Shown: positions 5,970 to 12,572, counted from the first letter of the stretch. The stretch is 15,795 nt of DNA from Candidatus Daviesbacteria bacterium RIFCSPHIGHO2_02_FULL_39_12 (GCA_001777055.1 MFCX01000002.1:1-15795); one strand, 5' to 3'. Made by a program: numbers and translations. Notes: a model not told the origin generated them from the sequence alone.

Positions 5970-6937
5970 ATCACTGGTGATTCTAAAAAGTTTAATTCCA
6001 TTTTGGAGGTATTAAACTCTACTTTTATCCCGACCGGCATAGGAATATTAACTGTAAAATGGCCAAAATCCAAATTCGCCATAATGGGAAATTTATAATC
6101 TTTTAATATGTCTAAAACTAATTCCTGTAAACTGGGTTCGACTATTTCTTTTTCCCTGGCAGGTTTAATATAAGTTATTTTTCCTATAAGTAAACCGGAA
6201 ATTCTATCGAAAACTCCCAAGTATTTTAGCTGGGTCAAGAATCCGGCTATATTATATAAAGATTCTCCCACTTCCTCCAGATATAATATAGCTCCCTCGA
6301 AACTTTCTTTTGGCGGAAAATATTTGGTCCCGGCCAATTGACACATTAAATGTAAATTCCCACCAATTAAATTTCCCTTTGCTTTTCCATGTCGCCACTG
6401 CTCCCAGTCAGTTAAAGGATTAATTTTACCCGGAGCTTCGGTTTTAGTTAAAAAATCCAGGAAAAATTGCTTGTCTGCCTCCAGCAAGCTTCCTTCTTCA
6501 GATTCCCTTGCTCCAAAACCAAAGGTGACATCATCCATATGAAAACCTACTTGTCCAATTTTTGTAAAAAGGGCCAAATGAAAATTAGTTACATCAGACA
6601 TACCGATGAAGGGTTTAGGGTTATTAATTATTAATTCATAGTCTAAATACTCAAGCACAGAGATTGCGGAATAACCACCTGTTTGAGCCATAATAGCCTT
6701 AATGTCTTTATCAGCAAACATGGAGTTTATATCTTCTGCTGCTTCCTTGGGAGCTGCCGCCATCCACCATTTAACCTTGTTTATTGTTTTTCCTTCCTTG
6801 ATCTTAAATCCTAAATCGTAAATCACTCCTTTCCCTTTTTCGTAATTTTCTTTAAAAGATGGGAGCACTGGTAAAGAGGATGCCACAATTCCAATAGCAT
6901 CACCGGCAGATAATTTAGCTGGTTTTACAATTTTCAT
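5966..6937 (-). CDS. ldcA: LD-carboxypeptidase / MccF-like serine peptidase (family S66)
   Basis: Family S66 enzymes cleave the L,D-bond of peptidoglycan tetrapeptides during recycling; relatives (MccF) cleave microcin C. The protein has 323 aa from the ATG at 6937. The catalytic triad is recognisable: Ser114 in GMSDVT, a Glu at 211/212 in ILYLEEVGE, and His283 in FGHFTVNIPMPVG. These positions are very close to those of the Pseudomonas enzyme. QTGGYSAISVLEYLD and KGNLIGGNL also match the family. No signal peptide is seen, so it is probably cytoplasmic. A TTG 15 nt upstream is in frame but overlaps the -10 element. TATAAT lies exactly 6 nt before the ATG, so a leaderless message is likely. 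Peptidoglycan recycling is more likely than microcin immunity, but sequence alone cannot decide. Confidence 0.9.
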   Translation of the reverse strand: MKIVKPAKLSAGDAIGIVASSLPVLPSFKENYEKGKGVIYDLGFKIKEGKTINKVKWWMAAAPKEAAEDINSMFADKDIKAIMAQTGGYSAISVLEYLDYELIINNPKPFIGMSDVTNFHLALFTKIGQVGFHMDDVTFGFGARESEEGSLLEADKQFFLDFLTKTEAPGKINPLTDWEQWRHGKAKGNLIGGNLHLMCQLAGTKYFPPKESFEGAILYLEEVGESLYNIAGFLTQLKYLGVFDRISGLLIGKITYIKPAREKEIVEPSLQELVLDILKDYKFPIMANLDFGHFTVNIPMPVGIKVEFNTSKMELNFLESPVI

Positions 6938-6943
6938 GGACTC

Positions 6944-6949
6944 ATTATA
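6944..6949 (-). promoter_or_regulatory. -10 element of ldcA, predicted leaderless start
   Basis: A perfect TATAAT is followed by six bases and the ldcA ATG (6937), which places the A of ATG at +1. No convincing -35 exists, since the upstream sequence is the terminator of the DUF378 gene. There is no Shine-Dalgarno between it and the ATG. Confidence 0.65.
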
Positions 6950-6950
6950 C

Positions 6951-6989
6951 AAAATCTCGCCACATTCTTTTTGTGAACGTGACGAGATT
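6951..6989 (-). terminator. Terminator of the DUF378 gene
   Basis: On the minus strand 6989-6975 pairs with 6967-6953 to give a 15-bp stem with a 7-base loop ACAAAAA, followed by a short T run (6954-6951). Two positions pair only as G-U wobbles in minus-strand RNA and would be A-C mismatches in plus-strand RNA, so the minus strand is the functional one. The T run is short, so efficiency is uncertain. Confidence 0.7.
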
Positions 6990-7023
6990 GCAAAACTCTA
7001 ATCCTAAAATCTTTAGGTAATGA

Positions 7024-7221
7024 TTACTTTTTACCTACCATTTTCCACTCAGTGGCTGCGATATAGACGGCTGATACCCCAACCAACGTATAAACTAAAC
7101 CGGCAAGGCCAAGCCCCCCAAGCAATGAATCCACAAGATTGTAGTTTAAGAGTCCAACCAAACCCCAATTCAAACCACCGACCAGCAAAAGAACGAAGGC
7201 CACCTGATTAAGCATTTTCAT
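7024..7221 (-). CDS. DUF378 family small membrane protein
   Basis: This 65-aa protein has two hydrophobic helices (about residues 7-27 and 36-57) separated by a short polar turn, with a basic end (WKMVGKK). GGLNWGLVGLLNYNLVDSLLG and LVYTLVGVSAVYI are characteristic of the DUF378 family, whose function is not known. It is probably a cytoplasmic-membrane protein. The start is the ATG at 7221, set by a strong AGGAGGTGG ribosome site; a second ATG two codons later is too close for preference. It seems to be a single-gene transcription unit ended by the hairpin at 6951-6989. It is the only apparently first-in-transcript gene here with a perfect Shine-Dalgarno, so its expression mode differs from its neighbours. 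Confidence 0.9.
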   Translation of the reverse strand: MKMLNQVAFVLLLVGGLNWGLVGLLNYNLVDSLLGGLGLAGLVYTLVGVSAVYIAATEWKMVGKK

Positions 7222-7226
7222 TTAAA

Positions 7227-7254
7227 CCACCTCCTCTCCCAGTAGGTTACTACT
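7227..7254 (-). promoter_or_regulatory. Strong ribosome binding site and small hairpin ahead of the DUF378 gene
   Basis: AGGAGGTGG (7235-7227) leaves 5 nt to the ATG at 7221. Directly upstream AGTAG and CTACT (7241-7245 and 7250-7254) form a 5-bp hairpin with a 4-base loop that could stabilise the 5' leader. The promoter further upstream is not clear. Confidence 0.6.
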
Positions 7255-7298
7255 TTAAGTGTAAGCATAGTTTAAGAATTTAATCAAGATAGCAGGAC

Positions 7299-7351
7299 TT
7301 ACGCAAAATCAGCTTACTTTAGCCTTGCAAGGTGAGACCTTGCGTGCGTAA
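7299..7351. repeat. Nested inverted repeats in the lepA-DUF378 gap
   Basis: Outer arms TTACGCA (7299-7305) and TGCGTAA (7345-7351) flank an inner perfect hairpin GCAAGGT/ACCTTGC (7327-7333 and 7337-7343, loop GAG). No T-run follows on either strand, so it is not a standard terminator. It could be a small mobile-element remnant (the GGACTTACGCA end looks like an insertion-sequence tip) or an mRNA 3'-end structure after lepA. The rest of 7222-7373 shows nothing else clear. Confidence 0.4.
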
Positions 7352-7373
7352 CATTGAAATATTTATTCATAAC

Positions 7374-9182
7374 CTATGATTTTAAAATACTCAAAAAGGC
7401 TTCCTGCGGTATTTCTACATTTCCGATCATTTTCATTTTCTTTTTGCCTTTCTTTTGTTTTTCCAGTAATTTATCTTTCCTGGTTCTGTCTCCTCCGTAA
7501 AGTTTTGCAGTCACGTCTTTTCTGAACGGAGGAATTGTTTCTCTGGCAATAATTTGCCCGCCAATAACGGCCTGTAAGGCAATAGCGAAATTTTGCCGCG
7601 GCAATACTTCTTTTAATTTTTCCACCATCCTCCTACCTAAACTTTCTGCTTTCGGCCTGTATACAATTTGAGACAAAGCATCCACTTTCTCTCCCCCTAC
7701 CAGTATATCTAACTTAACTGCATTAACTTCCCTAAATTCCAAAAACTGCCAGTCTAAAGAGGCAAAACCCGAGGAAATGGATTTCAGCTTATCATAAAAG
7801 TCGGTCACCATTTCTGATAAGGGCATTTCATAGGTTAGCTCTGCCTGTGTTCCAAAATGCTGCATATTAGAAAACTTTCCCCTTTTATCTTGTAATAAAT
7901 CCATCACCGGACCCAAAAAAGTTTGCGGCACGAAGATGTCCAATCTTACCCAAGGTTCTTTAACTTCTTGAGCTTGCAAATCAAAATCTGCCGGATTATC
8001 TAAAATCTTTCCATCAACTATATACTCTACAGAAGGAATCGTTGCTATCAGATCCGCTCCATATTCAGAAGATAATCTTGCTTGTACTACCTCTGTATGA
8101 AGCAATCCTAAAAACCCACATCTAAACCCAGAACCTAAAGCTTGAGAATGTTCCGGTTGATAAGAAAAGGCTGGGTCGTTTAATTTGAATTTAGATAGAA
8201 TATCTCTCATTTGAGAATACTCACTATTATCAATCGGGAAAAGACCAACAAACACCATGGGTTTTACTTCTCTGTAACCGGGCAGTGGTTCTAACTTTAC
8301 ACCTCTGAGGTGTAGCTTCATTTCTTCCACCTCGGAGGCGGATATTATCGTATCACCCACCCTGACCAGATCAGGTTCTTTAATGCCTGTGGCTATATAA
8401 CCAATTTCCCCCGTCTTTAGCTGATCCGAGGGGGTCAGCTGCGGGGTAAAATAACCTTTTTCCAAAACCTGACCCTCTGCTCCTGTTGCCAAAAATCTAA
8501 TGCCGGCGCCGACCTTTGGCACTTCACCCTCAGCCACCCTGACACCAGCCACCACACCCTTATAAGAATCAAAAAAAGAGTCAAAGATTAGGGCTTTTAG
8601 TACGTTTGGGGAGGTTGGGGTATACAAATCTTCCTTTGGAGCCGGAATTCTGTTAACAATTTCTTCCAATAATTTGTCTACCCCCTGGCCGGTTTTACCT
8701 GAGACCGGCAGAATCTCATCTTCATTGAAACCGAATGTTTCTGTCAGTTGTTTTTTTACTCCCTCGATATCAGCATTGGGCAAATCAATTTTATTAATCA
8801 CCGGAATCAAGGTTAAATTTTGTTCCAAAGCTGCCAGTCCATGAGCCAAAGTCTGAGCTTGGATACCTTGAGTTGCATCCACCAAAAGCACTGCTCCCTC
8901 TACAGCAGCTAAAGCTCGTGATACCTCGTATGAAAAATCTACATGGCCGGGAGTGTCAATTAAGTTTAAAGTGTAAAGTTCAAAATTAAAAGTATAGGAT
9001 AAACGGACCGGCGCAAGTTTGATGGTAATGCCGCGTTCGCGCTCTAAAGCAAGAGAATCCAACAGCTGCGGTTGTAATTTATCTTTGGGCACAGTGCCTG
9101 TAATCTCCAGTAACCTGTCGGCTAAAGTAGATTTACCGTGATCAATGTGGGCTATAATGGAAAAGTTTCTAATATTTGACAT
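7374..9182 (-). CDS. lepA: Elongation factor 4 (LepA), ribosome-associated GTPase
   Basis: LepA/EF4 is a translational GTPase acting on ribosomes. All GTPase motifs are present: G1 AHIDHGKST (11-19), ERERGITIK (47-55), DTPGH (76-80) and NKID (130-133). Domain II, the EF-G-like domains (PEHSQALGSGFRCGFLGLLHTEV) and the LepA-specific C-terminal domain (RETIPPFRKDVTAKLYGGDRTRK) follow. At 602 aa the protein is full length. The start is the ATG at 9182, matching MxNIRNFSIIAHIDHGKS. There is no Shine-Dalgarno; a TGATAAAAT extended -10 lies 6 nt upstream, starting with the murJ stop codon (gap to murJ 12 nt). Residues 63-74 (in the variable loop between switch I and DTPGH) are encoded by a period-7 repeat. 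Confidence 0.97.
   Translation of the reverse strand: MSNIRNFSIIAHIDHGKSTLADRLLEITGTVPKDKLQPQLLDSLALERERGITIKLAPVRLSYTFNFELYTLNLIDTPGHVDFSYEVSRALAAVEGAVLLVDATQGIQAQTLAHGLAALEQNLTLIPVINKIDLPNADIEGVKKQLTETFGFNEDEILPVSGKTGQGVDKLLEEIVNRIPAPKEDLYTPTSPNVLKALIFDSFFDSYKGVVAGVRVAEGEVPKVGAGIRFLATGAEGQVLEKGYFTPQLTPSDQLKTGEIGYIATGIKEPDLVRVGDTIISASEVEEMKLHLRGVKLEPLPGYREVKPMVFVGLFPIDNSEYSQMRDILSKFKLNDPAFSYQPEHSQALGSGFRCGFLGLLHTEVVQARLSSEYGADLIATIPSVEYIVDGKILDNPADFDLQAQEVKEPWVRLDIFVPQTFLGPVMDLLQDKRGKFSNMQHFGTQAELTYEMPLSEMVTDFYDKLKSISSGFASLDWQFLEFREVNAVKLDILVGGEKVDALSQIVYRPKAESLGRRMVEKLKEVLPRQNFAIALQAVIGGQIIARETIPPFRKDVTAKLYGGDRTRKDKLLEKQKKGKKKMKMIGNVEIPQEAFLSILKS
8962..8996. repeat. Heptamer repeat, five degenerate AAGTNNA units inside lepA
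   Basis: Plus-strand units are AAGTTTA, AAGTGTA, AAGTTCA, AAATTAA, AAGTATA, all contiguous with period 7. They encode LepA residues 63-74 (TFNFELYTLN), the place where E. coli LepA has an unrelated charged loop (KASDGETYQ). The unit resembles the AAGTGAA array in holA. Confidence 0.7.
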
Positions 9183-9188
9183 GCAGTT

Positions 9189-9197
9189 ATTTTATCA
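9189..9197 (-). promoter_or_regulatory. Extended -10 promoter of lepA overlapping the murJ stop
   Basis: TGA-TAAAAT (9197-9189) fits an extended -10 (TGN plus hexamer); its TGA is the murJ stop codon. Six bases follow before the lepA ATG (9182), predicting a leaderless transcript. Confidence 0.6.
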
Positions 9198-10844
9198 AAT
9201 ATCAAACTGTCCCTGACCCGGAGTAATAATTTCAGAAGATTTAAGTTTGTCTTGAAATTTGGCAGCTTTTTTAATTAACTGAGCATAAGTTTGCAACTCT
9301 CTTACTTGCAAAGACCAAACTACAATTACATAAACACTGAGGGCAAAAACCGAAGATATTCCGGTTAACAATAACAGATTAACAGTCCTGGTGGTATCAA
9401 AAATCACTGCATCCAACAATTTAATGGGAATATACAAAGCTACGCCCATGATAACTGTAGCCATCAGCATTTTTAAAAACGGAACCAACACTTGATTTAA
9501 GTCAAACTTGCCAACTTTTAAATGCAGGGAATAAAAAAGCAAGGCGGCAGAAACTAAAGCAGCGACCGAGTTAGCCAAACCTATACTCCAAACCGGCAGC
9601 TTTAAAAAGGAAATAAAAGAAACACTTAATATAATGTTTAAAGCTACCACAAAAAGCGAGACAAAAACCGGAGTCTTGGTATCTTTCAAAGCATAAAAAC
9701 CCCGAACAAAAAGCAAGGAAATTGATTGCGCTGCCAGCCCCACAGCCAGGAAAGCTAATGTGGCTCCGGTTAAAACTGTGGCTTTCCAATCAAACTGGCC
9801 GGCCCCAAAAATTAATCTCACCACGGGAATTCTGATCACAATCAAGATGGCCGTGGCGGGCAGAGCCAGGAAAAGAATCTGATGCATAGTAGTCAGAAGC
9901 GTAATCTTAAATTCTTCTATTTTTCCTCTGGCTCTTTCTGCAGAAAGCACCGGTAAGGCAGCCTGAGCCAAGGTGGCGCCAAAAAGACCAATCGGCACCA
10001 CCTGCAAGTGTTGGGCAAAAGTCAGATAAGTTACCGATCCTACGGCAGACAAAGAAGCCAACGCCATTCCCACTGTCTCGTTGATCTGCTCCGCTGCCAA
10101 ACCTAAACTCCTCACGCTCATCAGCCTGATAATTTCTTTGACCCCGGGATGCAATAATTTAACAGGAAATTTAAACCTAAAACCCATGGAAAAAACCAAT
10201 GGCAACTGAATTAATGTATGCAGAACGGCTCCTATTAAAACTCCTACAGCGGCACCGGTAATACCAAGCGTTTTAGAGAAAAAGAGGATCCCCAAAATTA
10301 TTCCCAGATTATAAAAAACAGAGGCAAAAGCAGGAATAATAAATCTTTGGAAAGACTGCAAAATGCCAATGAAAAAAGAACCTACGGCCAAAATAACTTC
10401 TCCCAGCAAGATAATCCTAGTTAGGCTTGCTACTTCTGCTTGTCTGACAGGAGTAAATCCGGGAACTATCAAAAAAGAGGTCAGAGGAAAAGCAAAAATA
10501 TAGATAAACACTGCTGCCAAAATGAAAATCAACAAGGCAACATTTAACACCGAACGGGCCATCTCAAAAGCTTCCTGCCTGCCTTTATCCTCAAATATTT
10601 CCGTAAAAACAGGAATAAAAGCTACTGATAAAGCGCCCAGTATCAGGAGTTGAAAAAACAAATCAGGCAAACGAAAAGCTGCAAAGAATATTTCGGTCTG
10701 ATCAGGAGAAAAGAGATGAGCCAGCAAACGGTCCCTGACCAGACCTAAAATCTTGGACAAAATAACAGTGGCCATGATAATAAAAGCTCCGGATAAAATT
10801 GAGGATTGCCTTGAATACAAAAGAGAAAGAATATTTTTAACCAT
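9195..10844 (-). CDS. murJ: Lipid II flippase MurJ (MviN)
   Basis: MurJ moves lipid-linked peptidoglycan precursors across the cytoplasmic membrane. The 549-aa protein is almost wholly hydrophobic with about 14 membrane segments. It shows the family start ATVILSKILGLVRDRLLAHLF, then FFAAFRLPDLFFQLLILGALSVAFIPVF, and later VGSVTYLTFAQHLQVVPIGLFG and FYALKDTKTPV. The arginines of the first segments, typical of the lipid II cavity, are present. The start is the ATG at 10844; TAAAAT lies 8 nt upstream, giving a leader of at most about 2 nt. It is divergent from rpsT and followed by lepA after 12 nt. Like ldcA and the LCP gene it belongs to cell-wall synthesis. Confidence 0.95.
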   Translation of the reverse strand: MVKNILSLLYSRQSSILSGAFIIMATVILSKILGLVRDRLLAHLFSPDQTEIFFAAFRLPDLFFQLLILGALSVAFIPVFTEIFEDKGRQEAFEMARSVLNVALLIFILAAVFIYIFAFPLTSFLIVPGFTPVRQAEVASLTRIILLGEVILAVGSFFIGILQSFQRFIIPAFASVFYNLGIILGILFFSKTLGITGAAVGVLIGAVLHTLIQLPLVFSMGFRFKFPVKLLHPGVKEIIRLMSVRSLGLAAEQINETVGMALASLSAVGSVTYLTFAQHLQVVPIGLFGATLAQAALPVLSAERARGKIEEFKITLLTTMHQILFLALPATAILIVIRIPVVRLIFGAGQFDWKATVLTGATLAFLAVGLAAQSISLLFVRGFYALKDTKTPVFVSLFVVALNIILSVSFISFLKLPVWSIGLANSVAALVSAALLFYSLHLKVGKFDLNQVLVPFLKMLMATVIMGVALYIPIKLLDAVIFDTTRTVNLLLLTGISSVFALSVYVIVVWSLQVRELQTYAQLIKKAAKFQDKLKSSEIITPGQGQFDI

Positions 10845-10852
10845 GTAGTGTT

Positions 10853-10858
10853 ATTTTA
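10853..10858 (-). promoter_or_regulatory. -10 element of murJ
   Basis: TAAAAT, 8 nt before the murJ ATG and part of TATAAAAT. The -35 region (around 10881-10876) is poor (TATCTT) and coincides with one half of the palindrome at 10866-10880. Confidence 0.5.
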
Positions 10859-10865
10859 TATCACA

Positions 10866-10880
10866 ATCTTGCAGCAAGAT
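10866..10880. promoter_or_regulatory. 15-bp palindrome between the divergent murJ and rpsT promoters
   Basis: ATCTTGC-A-GCAAGAT is a perfect inverted repeat with a single central base. It covers the rpsT -35 (10869-10874) and abuts the murJ -35 region. Position and symmetry suit a dimeric DNA-binding protein that could control both genes. No matching regulator is seen in the window. Confidence 0.4.
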
Positions 10881-10897
10881 ACTCCCTGTGTTAATAT
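10869..10897 (+). promoter_or_regulatory. Promoter of rpsT
   Basis: TTGCAG (10869-10874), 17 bp, TAATAT (10892-10897). The hexamer lies 7 nt before the rpsT ATG, so the start site would be at or one base before the ATG. No Shine-Dalgarno is present. Confidence 0.6.
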
Positions 10898-10904
10898 TCC
10901 ACTC

Positions 10905-11141
10905 ATGCCTATCATTAAGTCAGCAATTAAAAAGGTTCGAAAAGATAAAACCAGAACAGCCCGCAATAAAAAACGAGAAGTTGCTTTAAAGGCGCTTATC
11001 AAAAAAGCACGAACCACTAAAGCTACAAAAGACTTACAAGCAGCTTATTCTGCTTTAGACAAAGCAGCAAAGGTCAAACTAATCCACCCCAATAAAGCTG
11101 CAAGACTAAAATCACGTCTATCAAAAAACTTATCAACTTAA
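10905..11141 (+). CDS. rpsT: Small ribosomal subunit protein bS20
   Basis: bS20 binds 16S rRNA early in 30S assembly. The 78-aa, highly basic, helical protein has the family start MPIIKSAIKKVRKDKTRTARNKK and the C-terminal KAAKVKLIHPNKAARLKSRLSK, in which the HxNKAAR signature is clear. The ATG at 10905 is chosen because it begins the conserved sequence; the longer frame to 10848 has no homology and would include the promoter. It has its own promoter, divergent from murJ, and is followed 71 bp later by the PilN-like gene, which has a separate -10. Confidence 0.95.
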   Translation: MPIIKSAIKKVRKDKTRTARNKKREVALKALIKKARTTKATKDLQAAYSALDKAAKVKLIHPNKAARLKSRLSKNLST

Positions 11142-11155
11142 CCCCTACGTTCACG

Positions 11156-11176
11156 AAGCGAAGGGAAGCTTTGCTT
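11156..11176. repeat. Hairpin downstream of rpsT
   Basis: AAGCGAAG and CTTTGCTT (11156-11163, 11169-11176) form an 8-bp stem with one G-U pair and a 5-base loop. It lies 14 bp after rpsT. No T-run follows, so it is not a classical terminator; it may protect or weakly end the rpsT message, or be a repeat element. Confidence 0.4.
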
Positions 11177-11180
11177 ATAC

Positions 11181-11201
11181 CCCTAATCCCTAATCCCTAG
11201 T
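11181..11201. repeat. Heptamer repeat, three units CCCTAAT/CCCTAGT
   Basis: CCCTAAT, CCCTAAT, CCCTAGT are contiguous and end on the first base of the TATAAT of the PilN-like gene. On the minus strand the unit reads GGGATTA, close to the AAGATTA unit after dnaK. Confidence 0.65.
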
Positions 11202-11206
11202 ATAAT
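11201..11206 (+). promoter_or_regulatory. -10 element of the PilN-like operon, predicted leaderless start
   Basis: A perfect TATAAT is followed by six bases and ATG (11213). There is no convincing -35; the place is occupied by the heptamer repeat. No ribosome site is seen. Confidence 0.6.
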
Positions 11207-11212
11207 GTGCTT

Positions 11213-11797
11213 ATGCCCAATAAACTGAGTCCCAGGTTAATTATTCATCTTGATTTATTGAAACCGCAAAGCAACCCGGAAAAAGTTTTCACCAGACTCA
11301 TCCGCTGGTTGTTATCCACCGGGCGTTTCATATTTATTCTTGTGGAAGCTTTGGTGCTCTCAGCTTTTATTGCCAGATTTAAATTAGACGCAGATATGGC
11401 TGCCCAAAAGGAGACTATTGAACAACAAATTCCCTATATTGAAAGCCTTAAACCGTTTGAAATCTTAATCAGACAAACCCAGTTCAAACTTTCCACTATC
11501 TCTTCTTTCCGGACAAACTATGCTGATTATGCGCAGATTCTACAAAAAATTGCTGCCCAAACTCCGGTTAGTGTCAAAATCCTCAATCTAAATTTGGACA
11601 AAAACGTCTCCAAAATAAATATAGAAATGACCGCCCAATCCCAAAATCATTTCGATGCTGCAAATTTTGCCCAAGGGTTAAAACAGGACTCTAATTTTTC
11701 CGATGTTAATATCGTAAGTGTCACCCTGGAAAAGGACATGTTAAATTTTTCTATTAAAGCGCAGGCGAATTTATCCTCAGAGGAGAAAAACTTATGA
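11213..11797 (+). CDS. PilN-like type IV pilus assembly membrane protein
   Basis: The 194-aa protein is built like PilN: a short cytoplasmic N-terminus with LIIHLDLLKP (PilN proteins often start with an INLLP-type motif), one membrane helix (about 36-56), a coiled coil (57-90), and a small alpha/beta domain with YAQILQKIAAQTPVSVKILNLNLD, which resembles the LxxIAxxxPxxVxLxxL pattern of PilN. PilN and PilO form the inner-membrane alignment complex of type IV pili. The ATG at 11213 is preferred because an in-frame GTG at 11207 abuts the -10 element. It is the first of four genes joined by 4-nt ATGA overlaps. No PilM or pilus motor is in the window, so the assignment rests on architecture and neighbour order. 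Confidence 0.65.
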   Translation: MPNKLSPRLIIHLDLLKPQSNPEKVFTRLIRWLLSTGRFIFILVEALVLSAFIARFKLDADMAAQKETIEQQIPYIESLKPFEILIRQTQFKLSTISSFRTNYADYAQILQKIAAQTPVSVKILNLNLDKNVSKINIEMTAQSQNHFDAANFAQGLKQDSNFSDVNIVSVTLEKDMLNFSIKAQANLSSEEKNL

Positions 11798-12399
11798 GAC
11801 TTGGGTCGCAAATTTATACCAGATATTTTACTTATATAAAACCTTTCGGCAAATTGCCCATTGTGAAAACATACGGCGCCGCCATATTTACTCTTTTTAC
11901 CATGACTGTTTTTATAATTTTCGCAGTCAAGCCGACTGTGGAAACCATCCTGGTTTTACAAAAGAAACTTGCAGATTCAAAACAGGTTTTAGAGAAAGTC
12001 AACAAAAAGGCCAACGATTTATCTTTAGGAAAACAGAAATTAGAGAACTTAAATGCTGATGTAAAATCTGAAATAGCATCAGCTATTCCTGATACTGTTC
12101 AGTTAAAATCCGTCATCAGGAATTTAGAACAAATGGCAAAAAATCGTGACGCTTCTATTTCCGCTTTACAATTTCAACCGCTCAATTTGGAAACAAAAGC
12201 GGAAGAAAAAACAGGCACAATTGCGGAAATTACTTTTAACTTTAATGTCGAAGGCGACTATAAAAATTTAGTTTTATTATTGCAGGAATTAAAGACAAGT
12301 GATAGGTTAATCTCCATTGATCATTTATCGTTATCAAAAGTAAACGAAGGGAACAAATTAATTATGGCCATTACAGGAAAGGCATACTTTTTAAAATGA
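11794..12399 (+). CDS. PilO-like type IV pilus assembly membrane protein
   Basis: The 201-aa protein has the PilO layout: a short N-terminus, one membrane helix (about 26-46), a long coiled coil (47-95), and a ferredoxin-like alpha/beta domain. The latter includes IPDTVQLKSVIRNLEQMAKNRD and FNVEGDYKNLVLLLQELKTSDRLISIDHLSLSK cut by a variable loop; the second part closely follows the PilO pattern of a pairwise comparison strand. It should pair with the PilN-like product through coiled coils outside the cytoplasmic membrane. AGGAG (11781-11785) lies 8 nt before the ATG, which overlaps the previous stop (ATGA), so translation is coupled. Confidence 0.7.
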   Translation: MRLGSQIYTRYFTYIKPFGKLPIVKTYGAAIFTLFTMTVFIIFAVKPTVETILVLQKKLADSKQVLEKVNKKANDLSLGKQKLENLNADVKSEIASAIPDTVQLKSVIRNLEQMAKNRDASISALQFQPLNLETKAEEKTGTIAEITFNFNVEGDYKNLVLLLQELKTSDRLISIDHLSLSKVNEGNKLIMAITGKAYFLK

Positions 12400-12572
12400 C
12401 AAAAAAAGAATGGCTGGCGGCGGCGATTTTAACTTTTATTACCTTTTTAGCCTGGGTAGTATTTGATATATTACACACCAGATCCCAAGTGGAGATTTCT
12501 GCTAAGGTGCAGCAAATTATCGAACCAATTAACCCTGAGTTTGATATCTCGGGGCTCAAGTCAACTCCATGA
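12396..12572 (+). CDS. 58-residue single-pass membrane protein of the pilus-like operon
   Basis: This small gene links the PilO-like and dockerin genes with ATGA overlaps on both sides (12396-12399 and 12569-12572). Such exact double coupling strongly supports it as a real gene. The product starts MTKKEW, has one membrane helix (about residues 6-26, AAAILTFITFLAWVVFDIL), and a 32-residue outer tail rich in Ile, Glu and Pro (IIEPINPEFDI). The family is not recognised. By position it may stabilise the PilN/PilO complex or anchor the dockerin protein, which is inference only. Confidence 0.75.
   Translation: MTKKEWLAAAILTFITFLAWVVFDILHTRSQVEISAKVQQIIEPINPEFDISGLKSTP

Noticed and set aside
5969..5982. 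AATCAC-TG-GTGATT hairpin at the convergent NAD kinase/ldcA ends as a bidirectional terminator
   Set aside because: The stem is short with a 2-base centre, and no T-run of useful length follows on either strand.
6938..6952. TTG start for ldcA at 6952
   Set aside because: The extra codons overlap the TATAAT element; the ATG at 6937 begins the conserved sequence.
7003..7017. CCTAAA-ATC-TTTAGG hairpin after the DUF378 gene
   Set aside because: It is AT-rich, 6 bp, with no T-run; the hairpin at 6953-6989 is a far better terminator.
7020..7211. Plus-strand frame opposite the DUF378 gene
   Set aside because: The minus-strand frame has a perfect Shine-Dalgarno and a known family; the plus frame is low-complexity and Pro/Arg/Gln-rich.
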